A stretch of DNA of 47,908 bases from CAZEMR01 sp964513465 (lineage in GTDB: Bacteria; Bacteroidota; Ignavibacteria; Kapaibacteriales; UBA2268), in the NCBI GenBank assembly GCA_964513465.1, contig CAZEMR010000019.1, forward strand, positions 1-47,908. The letters are read 5' to 3'. The translations under genes and the position numbers were made by a program. The notes under the pieces were generated by a model, which was not told the DNA's origin, made no database searches, and worked only from the letters and a program-made list of their open reading frames with translations. Shown piece after piece: positions 15,957 through 25,591 of the stretch. Position 1 is the stretch's first letter; each line of letters opens with the position of its first letter.

Positions 15957-17129
15957 ATGCATCAACTAAGACTTAAAAAATTCGCCGACCGCCGACTAAG
16001 GGCCGGCCATCTGTGGATATTCAGCAATGAACTGCTCGAAATCCCCCGCCTCGAAGCAGGCGAAGTCGTCGAAGTAATCGACTACCCCGGCCAAAACCAC
16101 GGCGTGGCGTTTTATAATCCGAATACCCTTGTGGCCGCGCGCCTTTTGAAACACAGCGCAGCGCCCGACCTCGAATTCTTCCGCCAACGTCTGCGCATGG
16201 CAGAGGACTATCGCCGACGCGCACTCGACGAGCATGGCGCCTATCGCCTCAGCTTCGCCGAATCCGACTATCTGCCAGGCCTTTTGATCGACCGCTTCGG
16301 GGATTACTTCTCCTTCGAAATCCTTTCCGTCGGAATGGAAAATCATAAATCAATAATACTCGAGGCAATCGCAATGGAATTCCCCGACGCCAAAGGCATA
16401 TTTGAAAAAAATAAATCGCGCTGGCGCGAAATCGAAGGACTTCCGCTGCGAGAGGAAGTCGTCTTTGGCGAAATCCCCGACGAATTCGAAATCAGCGAAA
16501 ACGGCGTTCGCCTCCTCGTATCCCTGCGCGAAGGCCAAAAGACAGGCTACTACCTCGATCAGAAATACAACCGCCGCGCCGCTGCCGAAGTCTCTAATGG
16601 CGCCGACGTGCTCGACCTATTCTGCAACCAGGGCGGATTCGCGCTGACCGCCGCGATTTATGGCGCAAGCAGCGTCACAGGCGTGGACAGCTCGGCTCCG
16701 GCAATCGAGCGAGCCCGCCGCAACGCAGAGATCAACGGATTCGACTCCGCCGAGTTCATCGAAGCGGACGTGTTCGACTATATCGACCAGCAAATCTCCG
16801 CCGGCAAAAAATGGGATGTCGTTATAAGCGATCCCCCCGCATTCGCAAAATCCAAAAAGCACCGTCCCAAAGCCGAGGCTGCCTACGCCAAGCTCAACCG
16901 CCAGGCAATGAAGCTCGTCAAACCGGGCGGCTGGCTGGCCACCTCGAGCTGCTCGCAACACCTGGCCGAGGACAAATTCTATGATATAATCATGAAAGAG
17001 GCCGCAAAGCTTGGCTATGGCCTGCGCATGGCATTCCGCGGCGGACAATCCCCCGACCATCCCGCGCTCGTGGGAATGCCCGAAACCAGCTACCTGAAAT
17101 TCATGATCTTCCAGATTATTAAGAAATAA
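15957..17129 (+). CDS. rlmI: RlmI-like 23S rRNA cytosine-C5 methyltransferase
   Basis: A 390-residue class I SAM-dependent methyltransferase with an N-terminal PUA RNA-binding domain ('RLKKFADRRLRAGHLWIFSNE', 'PGQNHGVAFYNP'). An EEHUD-like region with 'GQKTGYYLDQKYNR' follows, then the Rossmann core: 'VLDLFCNQGGFAL' for SAM binding, 'VISDPPAFAKSKK' as the catalytic motif and 'LATSSCSQHL' with the nucleophile-type Cys. E. coli RlmI makes m5C1962 in 23S rRNA. The start follows GGAGAGAAAGGA. Length matches the family. Confidence 0.9.
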   Translation: MHQLRLKKFADRRLRAGHLWIFSNELLEIPRLEAGEVVEVIDYPGQNHGVAFYNPNTLVAARLLKHSAAPDLEFFRQRLRMAEDYRRRALDEHGAYRLSFAESDYLPGLLIDRFGDYFSFEILSVGMENHKSIILEAIAMEFPDAKGIFEKNKSRWREIEGLPLREEVVFGEIPDEFEISENGVRLLVSLREGQKTGYYLDQKYNRRAAAEVSNGADVLDLFCNQGGFALTAAIYGASSVTGVDSSAPAIERARRNAEINGFDSAEFIEADVFDYIDQQISAGKKWDVVISDPPAFAKSKKHRPKAEAAYAKLNRQAMKLVKPGGWLATSSCSQHLAEDKFYDIIMKEAAKLGYGLRMAFRGGQSPDHPALVGMPETSYLKFMIFQIIKK

Positions 17130-17141
17130 TTCCATTATACT

Positions 17142-17182
17142 GGGCTGATTTTGATTGAAATTCGTCGATTTCAGCCCGTTTT
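17142..17182 (+). terminator. Rho-independent terminator after rlmI
   Basis: GGGCTGA at 17142-17148 pairs with TCAGCCC at 17171-17177, with partial pairing inside, followed by GTTTTATAT. The following spacer to 17399 is AT-rich and presumably holds the Bat operon promoter; I could not place one. Confidence 0.7.
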
Positions 17183-17399
17183 ATATAAATATTCACCGAT
17201 TTTTCCTCAAAAAATTCTCTAATAATTCCAAATCATACATCCTTCTCAATTTTCTCACATCTCATTCATAATTTTATCCAAAAAAATTCGTTATAGATAT
17301 AGTTATATTTTTCGCCGGATTTTTCGTATATAATTAATCCCGGCGAACACTTTTGCTGATTTTTCGATAATTAAATATATACCGAATTATTCCGGAGCT

Positions 17400-18389
17400 A
17401 TGATGACTGATATTCAGCAACTCAACGAACGTATCGAAAAGGAAAGCTCTTTTGTCGATATCCTAATGATGGAAATCGGCAAAGTTATCGTCGGCCAGAA
17501 ATCCATGGTCGAACGAATGCTGATCGGCCTATTAACCAAGGGCCATATCCTGCTGGAGGGCGTGCCGGGTCTGGCGAAAACCCTCGCCATACGCACCCTC
17601 TCGGACGCAATCGACGCCCGGTTCAGCCGCATCCAGTTTACACCCGACCTATTACCCGCCGACGTAATCGGCACCATGATTTATAACCAGAAGCGCGAGG
17701 AATTCACCGTCCGCAGAGGGCCCGTCTTCGCGAATTTCGTGCTCGCCGACGAGATCAACCGCGCCCCCGCCAAGGTGCAGAGCGCGCTGCTCGAGGCAAT
17801 GCAGGAGCGCCAGGTAACAATCGGCGACAGCACTTTCCGGCTCGAGGAGCCATTCCTTGTGATGGCAACCCAGAACCCGCTCGAGCAGGAGGGCACATAT
17901 CCACTGCCCGAAGCACAGGTCGACCGCTTTATGATGAAGCTTATCGTGCGCTATCCCGAACGCGAGGAGGAAAAGCTCATACTCCGCGAGAATCTCGCCC
18001 GGACATTCCCCCGCGCGAATAAAGCGATCTCGCCCGAGGCAATCATCAAGGCCCGAGACGTCGTGCTCGAAGTCTATATGGACGAAAAAATCGAGCAATA
18101 TATCCTGGATATAATTTTCGCTACGCGCCGCCCGGCCGACTTCCGGCTGGATAAACTCGGCGGCCTTATCTCCTACGGCGCATCACCCCGCGGCACGATC
18201 AATATCGCGCTGGCGGCCAAAGCTTATGCGTTCATCAAGCGCCGCGGCTATGTGGTGCCCGAGGACGTCCGCGCAGTCGTCCAGGACGTATTGCGCCACC
18301 GTATCGGCATCACTTACGAAGCCGAAGCGGAAAACATCACTAGCGAAGACATAATAAACGAAATTCTTAACACAGTCGAAGTGCCTTAA
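17400..18389 (+). CDS. MoxR-family AAA+ ATPase
   Basis: A 329-residue AAA+ protein with Walker A GVPGLAKT at residues 54-61, Walker B around 'VLADEINRAPAK', sensor 1 in 'LVMATQNPLEQEGTYPLPEAQVDRF' and an arginine-rich C-terminal helical domain with 'GASPRGTINIALAAKAYAF'. MoxR proteins act as chaperones that load or activate VWA-domain partners, which follow here (DUF58 and BatA). Two adjacent ATGs are possible; the second, at 17403, has a better distance from the GGAG. The DUF58 gene starts 15 bases downstream. Confidence 0.95.
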   Translation: MMTDIQQLNERIEKESSFVDILMMEIGKVIVGQKSMVERMLIGLLTKGHILLEGVPGLAKTLAIRTLSDAIDARFSRIQFTPDLLPADVIGTMIYNQKREEFTVRRGPVFANFVLADEINRAPAKVQSALLEAMQERQVTIGDSTFRLEEPFLVMATQNPLEQEGTYPLPEAQVDRFMMKLIVRYPEREEEKLILRENLARTFPRANKAISPEAIIKARDVVLEVYMDEKIEQYILDIIFATRRPADFRLDKLGGLISYGASPRGTINIALAAKAYAFIKRRGYVVPEDVRAVVQDVLRHRIGITYEAEAENITSEDIINEILNTVEVP

Positions 18390-18404
18390 TTATATATAGT
18401 TATT

Positions 18405-19280
18405 ATGGAAACTTCAGAAATATTAAAAAAAGTAAGACAGATCGAAATCCGCACCCGCGGACTATCGCGCGATCTGTTTTCCGGCGAATACCACAGCGCC
18501 TTCAAGGGGCGCGGCATGGCGTTCAGCGAGGTGCGCGATTATACCCACGGCGACGACATCCGGACGATCGACTGGAACGTCACCGCGCGATTCAACCACC
18601 CCTTCGTCAAAGTATTCGAAGAAGAGCGCGAGATGAATCTGATGCTGCTGGTGGATGTCAGCGGATCGGAAGACTACGGCGCCCGGCGGCAGTTCAAGCG
18701 CGATCTTATAACCGAGCTCAGCGCTGTGCTGGCGTTTTCGGCTGTTCAGAATAATGACAAAATCGGCGTGATATTCTTCTCGGATAAAGTCGAGAAATTC
18801 ATTCCGCCGAAAAAGGGCCGATCGCATACCCTGCGCATCATCCGCGAGCTGCTTGATTTCCAACCCGAGAATAAAAAGACCGACATCGCCGAGGCTCTGC
18901 GATTTTTGAGCAATGTTGCCCACAAGCGCAACATCGTTTTCGTGCTCTCGGACTTCATAAGCCGGGATTTCGACGAAGCCCTGCGAATCGTCAGCCGCCG
19001 CCACGATACGGTCGCCCTCCGGATATGCGACCGCAGCGAGGAAGAGCTGCCCGATCTGGGGCTTATCAAAGCATACGACGCCGAATCGGGCGAAATACGC
19101 TGGGTGGATACATCCAGCCGCAAAGTCCGCGAAAGCTACCGCGAGTGGTGGCTCGGCAAAGAATCGCGATTGCGGGAAATATTCCTGCATTCTAATGTGG
19201 ATGAAGTTAAAATCCGAACGGATGAATCATATATTGCGCCGCTGATGGCATTTTTCCGGCAGCGGGGAAACCGGCGCTGA
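18405..19280 (+). CDS. DUF58 domain protein
   Basis: A 291-residue protein with the DUF58 core: 'GEYHSAFKGRGMAFSEVRDYTHGDDIRTIDWNVTAR' (about residues 28-65), followed by a VWA-like domain with 'LLVDVSGSEDYG', which keeps Asp-x-Ser-x-Ser. These proteins are obligate neighbours of MoxR ATPases and are thought to be their clients. No transmembrane helix is present. It is 15 bases after moxR and 25 bases before the large T9SS protein. Confidence 0.92.
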   Translation: METSEILKKVRQIEIRTRGLSRDLFSGEYHSAFKGRGMAFSEVRDYTHGDDIRTIDWNVTARFNHPFVKVFEEEREMNLMLLVDVSGSEDYGARRQFKRDLITELSAVLAFSAVQNNDKIGVIFFSDKVEKFIPPKKGRSHTLRIIRELLDFQPENKKTDIAEALRFLSNVAHKRNIVFVLSDFISRDFDEALRIVSRRHDTVALRICDRSEEELPDLGLIKAYDAESGEIRWVDTSSRKVRESYREWWLGKESRLREIFLHSNVDEVKIRTDESYIAPLMAFFRQRGNRR

Positions 19281-19305
19281 ATTTTTATTATTCGAGGAGT
19301 ACATC

Positions 19306-22300
19306 ATGAATTTATTTGTTAAAATTTTGGCAACTTTATTTACTCTGGCGGTTATCGGCGCACTGCTCTTCGCCACGCTCAAGGAGGACGATCAATCTAC
19401 GGTATCCACCTCAGGCGACGCCATTACCAAAGAAAGCATCAAATGGGAGCTGATGCGTCACCGCGATCCCCGCACCGGCGAAATCCCCGAAAACATCCGC
19501 TCACTCGAGCTCGAATTCGCGCGCACTCTGCCGGGTTCGCCCTCGAGAATGAAATATAAACACGACTCGCCGCTCTCCCAAACATGGGTGCAGCGCGGGC
19601 CATACTACACCGGCGGACGCAGCCGCGCAGCAGCACTCGACGTCACCGACCCGACCGAAAACACCATAATCGCAGGTGGGGTTTCCGGCGGCATGTGGCG
19701 CTCGACCGACGGCGGCGAAAGCTGGGTCAAGACCACGCTCCCCGACCAGCTTCATTCGGTATCGTGCCTGACGCAGGACACCCGCCCCGGCAAGGAGCAT
19801 ATCTGGTACCACGGCACCGGCGAATTCATCGGCAATTCCGCCGATCTGAACGGCGACGGCATCTATCGCTCGACCGATGGCGGCCGGAGCTGGCATCCGC
19901 TCGTATCGACCACCACGGATGTACCGAATTCGTGGGATAATAAATTCGAATTCATATGGCGGGTGGTGGTCAATCCCGCAGCTCCGACCGATGTCGACGA
20001 AATATATGCGGCAACCACACTCGGCGCTATATTCCGCAGTTCCGACGGCGGCGAATCATGGACGAATGTGCTGGGGCGCTTCGGCAATGGCAACAGCTAT
20101 TTCACCGAAATTGCGGTAACCAGCGACGGAGTTTTCTATGCCACACTCAGCGAGGCAAGCAATCGCGAAAGCGGCTCGCCCACGCGCGGTATCTTCCGCT
20201 CGACCAATGGAATCGACTGGACTGATATTACACCAAATGATTTCCCGGAAAATTACAGAAGAATCGTAATCGGGATTGCCCCATCGGACGAAAATCAGGT
20301 ATATTTCCTCGCCGAAACCCCCGGATTCGGTCAGCATACGACCAACTCCCGCGGCGACGACATATGGGACAGCTTCTGGAAATACACATATAAATCGGGC
20401 GATGGCTCGGGCAGCGGCGGCCAGTGGGAAGACCGCTCGCTCAATCTTCCTGACCCCGAACTGGTGCGTCACCAGTTCAATCCGCAGTATTCGTATAATC
20501 TCGTCTGCCAGGTCAAGCCGGACGACCCGAATGTCGTATTCATAGGCGGCGTCAATCTCTATCGCTGCAACGACGGCCTTGCCACGCCCGGCGAGTGGAC
20601 AGTGGTTGGCGGCACCTGCCCGGACGACAACTGCGATTATCACTATCGCTATCCGAATCACCATGCGGATTTGCACGAAATATTTTTCTCGAAAAATAAT
20701 CCGGATATAATGTACACCGGCAGCGACGGCGGCATCCACAAAACGCTCGATTGCATGGCCGAAAGAGTAGAATGGATCAATCTGAATAACGGATTTTATA
20801 CCACTCAATTCTATACCTGCGCAATCGACCACGGCGCAAACGAAAGCCTCGAAATAATCGGCGGACTGCAGGACAACGGCACCTTATTCCAGAAAACTCC
20901 CGATCTGAAGCAGCCATGGCGCGAACCCGGGCGCGGCGATGGCTTCAACTGCGCAATCGCCGACAGCGGGAAGTTTTATATCACTTCGCAGAATTCCTCG
21001 CAGCAGCCAAAAATAAAAATTTACAAACAAATATTCGACGAAAACGGCCAGTTTGTCGACAAACGCAGAATCGATCCTATAGGCGGGGCGGACTTCATAT
21101 GGAATACGCCGCTGGCGCTCGATCCGAACGACAACCGCATCCTCTACGTTGCGGGCGGACAGCAGATATGGCGCAACCGCAATATCGACGACATCCCCTT
21201 CGACGGCGGCACCGACTCGGTCTCGATCAACTGGGACAGCTTGTCGCACTCCCGCATTGACGCAGGATCGGTCACCGCGCTTGGAGTATCGACCCTGCCT
21301 GCAAATATATTATACTACGGCACTTCGATGGGCAAAATCTATCGCATCGACGACGCTAACACCGGCGATCCGGAGGTATTCGACATATCATCGCCGCAGT
21401 TCCTGACCGGATCGTATGTATCATCTATCGCGGTCGATCCGACCGATGGACGCAAGGTGCTGATGTCGTTTTCGAATTATAATCTAATAAGCATTTATTA
21501 TACCGAAGACGCGGGCGAATCGTGGACCCCCGTTGCGGGCAATCTGGAGGCCTATCCCTCGGGGGCTGGCTCCGGGCCTGCTGTGCACTGGGTGGAAGCG
21601 GTCAGCGTTACGGGAAAGATGATGTACTTCGCCGGCACTTCGACGGGGCTTTATTCTACCGCCTCGCTCGATGGGCTGTTCACAGTCTGGCAGCAGGAGG
21701 GCGCTATCACAATTGGCAATAATGTTATAAATATGATCGACGCGCGAAGCTCCGATGGCTTTATCGCAGTGGGCACTCACGGCGTGGGCGTGTTCTCGGC
21801 ATTTATCGACAACATCCCCCAGCCGCCGATGGCTCCCGATCTGGTATCCCCGTCCAACGACGTACGCGGCATCCTCGAATCCACGGAACTGGAATGGACA
21901 GAGGTCGATGGCGCCGGATATTATCATCTGCAAATTGCGCTCGATCCCGCTTTCGAAAGTATTATTTATGAAAATAATGGAATTTCTGAAACTAAATTCG
22001 AGGCTCACAATCTGCCGCAGGGCCTTCAGAATTTCTACTGGAGGGTGCGCGCAAAAAATTCCGGCGGCCCGGGCGATTATTCGCAGGCATGGAGCTTCCG
22101 CACTGCTGTTGCCCCGCCTGCGCTTAGCTATCCCGAATCAGGCGCGGATTCCGTCGAGGTCAGCCCCACTCTGATGTGGGAGCCGTCCGAAGGCGCAAAT
22201 GCATACCATGTGCTGGTATCGAATAATCTTTTCTTCAGCGGAATTGTGATCGATACCGTAGTCGATTCGCAAACCAATCTGACGCTTAATAATCTGGACG

Positions 22301-22677
22301 CCGACCGCAAATACTTCTGGAAAGTAAACGCAATCAACGAAGACGGCGAAGGCATCTACTCGGAAGCCCGCAATTTCCGGACGCAGAAGGCAGTATCGGT
22401 ATTCGAATCACTGATTTCAGAGAATACTATAAATATATATCCCAACCCGGCTTCAGTAAGCGCCAGCGTAAGAATCATATCCGGCGAATCCGCAGCCGCG
22501 CGCCTGTGCATATACGATTCGCGTGGCATGATGGTGTCAACTGCTTTCGAAGGGTATGTCCCCGGCGGCAGGCAGACTGTCGATCTCGATCTGGCGGGGC
22601 TTCCGGCGGGCAGCTATACGTTAGTATATGAAGCGGGAAAAACCAGGGCAATCAGGAAACTAATAGTAATAAAATAA
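19306..22677 (+). CDS. Large T9SS-secreted sortilin/BNR-type beta-propeller protein
   Basis: A 1123-residue protein with an N-terminal hydrophobic signal (residues ~4-24). Asp-box repeats follow, STDGGESW (~133), STDGGRSW (~188) and SSDGGESW (~245), and the region to ~840 is like a sortilin/VPS10 or glycosyl-hydrolase BNR propeller. Two fibronectin-III-like domains lie at about 845-1030 ('PDLVSPSNDVRG', 'ELEWTEVDGAGYYHLQIA', 'PTLMWEPSEGANAYHVLV'). A type A T9SS sorting domain from ~1042 (NIYPNPAS ... LPAGSYTLVYE ... KLIVIK) ends it. No sialidase catalytic residues were recognised, so a structural or binding role is likely. It sits inside the Bat operon, with short gaps on both sides (25 and 13 bases). 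Confidence 0.9.
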   Translation: MNLFVKILATLFTLAVIGALLFATLKEDDQSTVSTSGDAITKESIKWELMRHRDPRTGEIPENIRSLELEFARTLPGSPSRMKYKHDSPLSQTWVQRGPYYTGGRSRAAALDVTDPTENTIIAGGVSGGMWRSTDGGESWVKTTLPDQLHSVSCLTQDTRPGKEHIWYHGTGEFIGNSADLNGDGIYRSTDGGRSWHPLVSTTTDVPNSWDNKFEFIWRVVVNPAAPTDVDEIYAATTLGAIFRSSDGGESWTNVLGRFGNGNSYFTEIAVTSDGVFYATLSEASNRESGSPTRGIFRSTNGIDWTDITPNDFPENYRRIVIGIAPSDENQVYFLAETPGFGQHTTNSRGDDIWDSFWKYTYKSGDGSGSGGQWEDRSLNLPDPELVRHQFNPQYSYNLVCQVKPDDPNVVFIGGVNLYRCNDGLATPGEWTVVGGTCPDDNCDYHYRYPNHHADLHEIFFSKNNPDIMYTGSDGGIHKTLDCMAERVEWINLNNGFYTTQFYTCAIDHGANESLEIIGGLQDNGTLFQKTPDLKQPWREPGRGDGFNCAIADSGKFYITSQNSSQQPKIKIYKQIFDENGQFVDKRRIDPIGGADFIWNTPLALDPNDNRILYVAGGQQIWRNRNIDDIPFDGGTDSVSINWDSLSHSRIDAGSVTALGVSTLPANILYYGTSMGKIYRIDDANTGDPEVFDISSPQFLTGSYVSSIAVDPTDGRKVLMSFSNYNLISIYYTEDAGESWTPVAGNLEAYPSGAGSGPAVHWVEAVSVTGKMMYFAGTSTGLYSTASLDGLFTVWQQEGAITIGNNVINMIDARSSDGFIAVGTHGVGVFSAFIDNIPQPPMAPDLVSPSNDVRGILESTELEWTEVDGAGYYHLQIALDPAFESIIYENNGISETKFEAHNLPQGLQNFYWRVRAKNSGGPGDYSQAWSFRTAVAPPALSYPESGADSVEVSPTLMWEPSEGANAYHVLVSNNLFFSGIVIDTVVDSQTNLTLNNLDADRKYFWKVNAINEDGEGIYSEARNFRTQKAVSVFESLISENTINIYPNPASVSASVRIISGESAAARLCIYDSRGMMVSTAFEGYVPGGRQTVDLDLAGLPAGSYTLVYEAGKTRAIRKLIVIK

Positions 22678-22690
22678 TGACGACAGAAAT

Positions 22691-23638
22691 ATGAAATCAG
22701 CGAAGTTTGGCTTTATAATTCTGATAATTACAATCTGGACGATTGCGGGCCGGGCGCAGGAAGTGGATGTCAAAGTCCGGCCCGACACCACAGCCGCCCT
22801 TATCGGCGAACGGATCGGGCTATCGGTTGAAGTCGGCCATCCGGCGGATTACGATCTGATATGGCCTGCAATCGGCGATACTCTCGGCGCGCTCGAAGTA
22901 ATCGATCGCTCGACGGTGGATACACTGCGGGCGGACTCGATTGTCCGGCTGCGGCAGCGGATCGAGGTAACCAGCTTCGATACCGGCCGGGCGGCCATGC
23001 CGCAATTAACATTTATGTACGAAAAGACCGGCATTACCGCGATGACCGCAGCCCACAGCGCGAGCTTCGGGCTCAGGTTCGCCGGAGTCGAGGCCGACAC
23101 CAGCCAGCCGATCAAAGATATCAAGCCGCCGCTCGAAGAACCGCTCACTCTGATGGAGCTTCTTCCGTATATTTTCGGTGGAATTGCTCTGATCGCGCTT
23201 GCGGCAGCCATATATATTTATTTCAAAAAGCGCCGCCGCCGCGAACGTCCGGCCCACGAAGAAGCCGAACCATCGATTCCGGCGCATATCCTCGCGCTCG
23301 AGGCGCTGCGCAATCTCGACAAAGAAAAGCTCTGGCAAAACGACGAAGTCAAGAAATATCATATCGAACTGACCCATATCGTCCGCCTGTATATACAGCG
23401 CCGCTTCGATATTCCCGCACTCGAGATGACAACCAGCGATATTATCGAACGCATGAGGCTGGCCGGCGTCGCCGAAGACCTTGTCGGACGCCTTCGCCAG
23501 TTGCTCACACTGGGCGATCTTGCCAAATTCGCGAAATTCAGGCCGCTGCCGGACGAAAACACTTCAAGCATGAAGAACTCCGTCGCATTTGTCGAATCCA
23601 CAAAACCAGAACAATCCTCCGGAGGTGAGAATGAATAA
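22691..23638 (+). CDS. BatD-like single-pass membrane protein
   Basis: A 315-residue protein with a signal peptide ending GRAQ, an extracytoplasmic beta-rich domain (residues 23-150) resembling the BatD/oxygen-tolerance N-terminal module ('VDVKVRPDTTAALIGERIGLSVEV'), one transmembrane helix at about 159-178, and a cytoplasmic helical domain of ~130 residues ('ALEALRNLDKEKLWQNDEVKKYHIELTHIVRLYIQRRF') found in DUF4381/BatD-type partners of BatA. It overlaps the BatA start by 8 bases. The position in a MoxR-DUF58-BatA cluster supports the call. Confidence 0.8.
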   Translation: MKSAKFGFIILIITIWTIAGRAQEVDVKVRPDTTAALIGERIGLSVEVGHPADYDLIWPAIGDTLGALEVIDRSTVDTLRADSIVRLRQRIEVTSFDTGRAAMPQLTFMYEKTGITAMTAAHSASFGLRFAGVEADTSQPIKDIKPPLEEPLTLMELLPYIFGGIALIALAAAIYIYFKKRRRRERPAHEEAEPSIPAHILALEALRNLDKEKLWQNDEVKKYHIELTHIVRLYIQRRFDIPALEMTTSDIIERMRLAGVAEDLVGRLRQLLTLGDLAKFAKFRPLPDENTSSMKNSVAFVESTKPEQSSGGENE

Positions 23639-24623
23639 TATCACTTTTGCCAATCCGGAATATTTTTATCTGTTAATATTAATTCCAGTAATTCTGACCT
23701 GGTACCTGCTGCGCCAGAAAAAGCGTATCGCCACACTGCGGGTGCCATCGTCAGAGGGATTCGCCGGCGCCCGGCCATCCATCAGGCAGCGGCTGCGCCA
23801 TCTTCCGCTAGTGCTGCGCCTGTTGGCAATCGCCCTGCTCGTGGTTGCGCTTGCGCGGCCGCAATCCTCGGCCACCGAAAAATCAGTCGAAACCGAAGGC
23901 ATCGATATTGCCCTTTCGCTCGATATATCCGGATCCATGCTGGCCGAAGACTTCAAACCCAATCGGCTTGGCGCAGCCAAAGAAACCGCCACCGAATTCA
24001 TCAAAGGACGGCCTAACGACCGCATCGGCCTGGTCGTATTCGCTGGCGAGAGCTTTACTCAGTGCCCCTTGACTACCGACCACGACGTGCTAATCAATCT
24101 GCTTGAATCAATTAAAACGGGGATGATCGAAGACGGCACAGCCATCGGCATGGGACTCGCCACCGGAGTAAACCGACTCCAAGATAGCAAAGCCAAAAGT
24201 AAAGTGATAATATTGCTGACCGACGGAGTCAACAATACCGGCACCATAGCACCCCAGACCGCCGCGGAAATCGCCGAAACATTCGGCATCAGGGTTTATA
24301 CTATCGGAGTGGGCAGCCGAGGCACCGCGCCTTACCCCTTCCGCACCCCCTATGGCATTAAATATAAGAATGTAGAAGTCAAAATCGACGAGGATATGCT
24401 GAAGAAGATCGCATCGAAAACCGGCGGCCAGTATTTCCGCGCAACAAACAATCAGGCGCTCAAAGAGATTTATCAGGAAATCGACAAACTCGAAAAAACC
24501 AAAATCGATGTGTCGTACTTCACGCGCCATTCGGAGGAATTCCTCCCATTTGCTCTGGCGGCGGCGATTCTGATATTCCTTGAATTATTATTCCGCTATA
24601 CTTGGCTGAGAAATCTCCCCTGA
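23631..24623 (+). CDS. BatA-type VWA-domain membrane protein
   Basis: From ATG 23631, preceded by a strong GGAGG, this is 330 residues; the longer frame from a TTG at 23589 is not needed. Two N-terminal helices (about 10-27 and 50-75) precede a VWA domain with an intact metal site: 'LDISGSM' near residue 94, 'RIGLVVFAGESFTQCPLT', and 'VIILLTDGVNNTG'. A final helix (about 305-325) follows. BatA proteins work with MoxR in envelope stress tolerance or protein maturation at the membrane. It overlaps the BatD-like gene by 8 bases, and no BatB, BatC or TPR gene follows before the terminator. Confidence 0.92.
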   Translation: MNNITFANPEYFYLLILIPVILTWYLLRQKKRIATLRVPSSEGFAGARPSIRQRLRHLPLVLRLLAIALLVVALARPQSSATEKSVETEGIDIALSLDISGSMLAEDFKPNRLGAAKETATEFIKGRPNDRIGLVVFAGESFTQCPLTTDHDVLINLLESIKTGMIEDGTAIGMGLATGVNRLQDSKAKSKVIILLTDGVNNTGTIAPQTAAEIAETFGIRVYTIGVGSRGTAPYPFRTPYGIKYKNVEVKIDEDMLKKIASKTGGQYFRATNNQALKEIYQEIDKLEKTKIDVSYFTRHSEEFLPFALAAAILIFLELLFRYTWLRNLP

Positions 24624-24644
24624 TTACTCGAAATTAATCAAAAA

Positions 24645-24675
24645 AAAGGCGCTGCCGGGAAAAAGCAGCGCCTTT
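24645..24675. terminator. Strong bidirectional terminator
   Basis: AAAGGCGCTGC at 24645-24655 pairs perfectly with GCAGCGCCTTT at 24665-24675, preceded by an A run. It lies between the convergent BatA and lipoprotein genes. Confidence 0.88.
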
Positions 24676-24694
24676 GCTATATCGAATCTCAGAA

Positions 24695-25450
24695 TCAATA
24701 ATAAACATACTCATATTCGAAGCGGCGAAGCATCATGCCCTGGGGATTGGTCATCGTTTCAATGTGTATCAATCCCGATGCATTATATATATATGCATAA
24801 ATCACATCAACATTGCCGGAGGCATCAAATGTGATTTTCTCTATCCGATTAAGTTCATGCTGATAAACCAGGCTGTCGCGGCGGCAGTTCACATTAGTAT
24901 TCGAAGTAATAATTCTCTCGATCAGCCGCCCTTCGTGATTGTATGAATAGGAATAATCGATATTTTCGTCCATATTGCCCGTGGGGCCATATTCGGTTTT
25001 GCGGGAAAGATTACCTTTAATATCGTAATCGAAAACTACTTTATTGAGTAATTTTCCGTCCGAATTTGTGACGATTTTCTCAGTGATATTCCCCAAAGAA
25101 TTGAGCCGATAAACAAAATTCACGGTTTTAATGACTTCGCCGGATTCATCGAAGATAATCTGCTGCTCGATGCGTTTGGAATTTGAATGTTCGAATGTGG
25201 ACTGTGAAACTTTTACCCCGGAATCATCGTATTCTAATTGCATAATGAGTCGGCCGCTGGGATCGAATTCTTTTCGGCTGACAATATTCAGCCGATCGCC
25301 GGATTCGTTATCGCAAAGCCACTTGGTCTCGAAATGCACATCGGGATTCGATACAAGGCTGTCAGTCGGGCCGTTGACCTGTCCGCAGCCCGCCGCCAAA
25401 GCAGCAATTATTGCCAGAATATATAGTTTTGCAAAATTCATATACTTCAT
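24695..25450 (-). CDS. Lipoprotein with YD/RHS-like repeats
   Basis: A 251-residue protein with a lipobox LAAGC (Cys at residue 22). From residue ~45 it is made of repeats of about 20 residues with the pattern 'x-FDxSGxxIxxxxYxYxxxG', for example 'EFDPSGRLIMQLEYDDSG', 'IFDESGEVIKTVNFVYR' and 'TFDASGNVDVIYAYIYNASG'. This resembles YD repeats of RHS/teneurin proteins or MORN-like beta repeats. No toxin or core domain is present. It probably forms a small surface or periplasmic beta-sheet; function unknown. It stands alone, convergent with the Bat operon. Confidence 0.8.
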   Translation of the reverse strand: MKYMNFAKLYILAIIAALAAGCGQVNGPTDSLVSNPDVHFETKWLCDNESGDRLNIVSRKEFDPSGRLIMQLEYDDSGVKVSQSTFEHSNSKRIEQQIIFDESGEVIKTVNFVYRLNSLGNITEKIVTNSDGKLLNKVVFDYDIKGNLSRKTEYGPTGNMDENIDYSYSYNHEGRLIERIITSNTNVNCRRDSLVYQHELNRIEKITFDASGNVDVIYAYIYNASGLIHIETMTNPQGMMLRRFEYEYVYY

Positions 25451-25591
25451 CTTCTGTTTGCAATTCTCCTCTATATGTTATAATATAGGAAAAATACAAT
25501 TAATATCAAGGAAATATTTTCCTGAAATCTTAGTTTCTATAAATTAAACACTTCTTATCCGTATTAGTTACACGAAATCATTCATAATATT

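Noticed and set aside
19306..22677. Sialidase activity for the Asp-box protein
   Set aside because: Asp boxes occur in many propellers; the arginine triad and catalytic Tyr/Glu arrangement of sialidases was not recognised.
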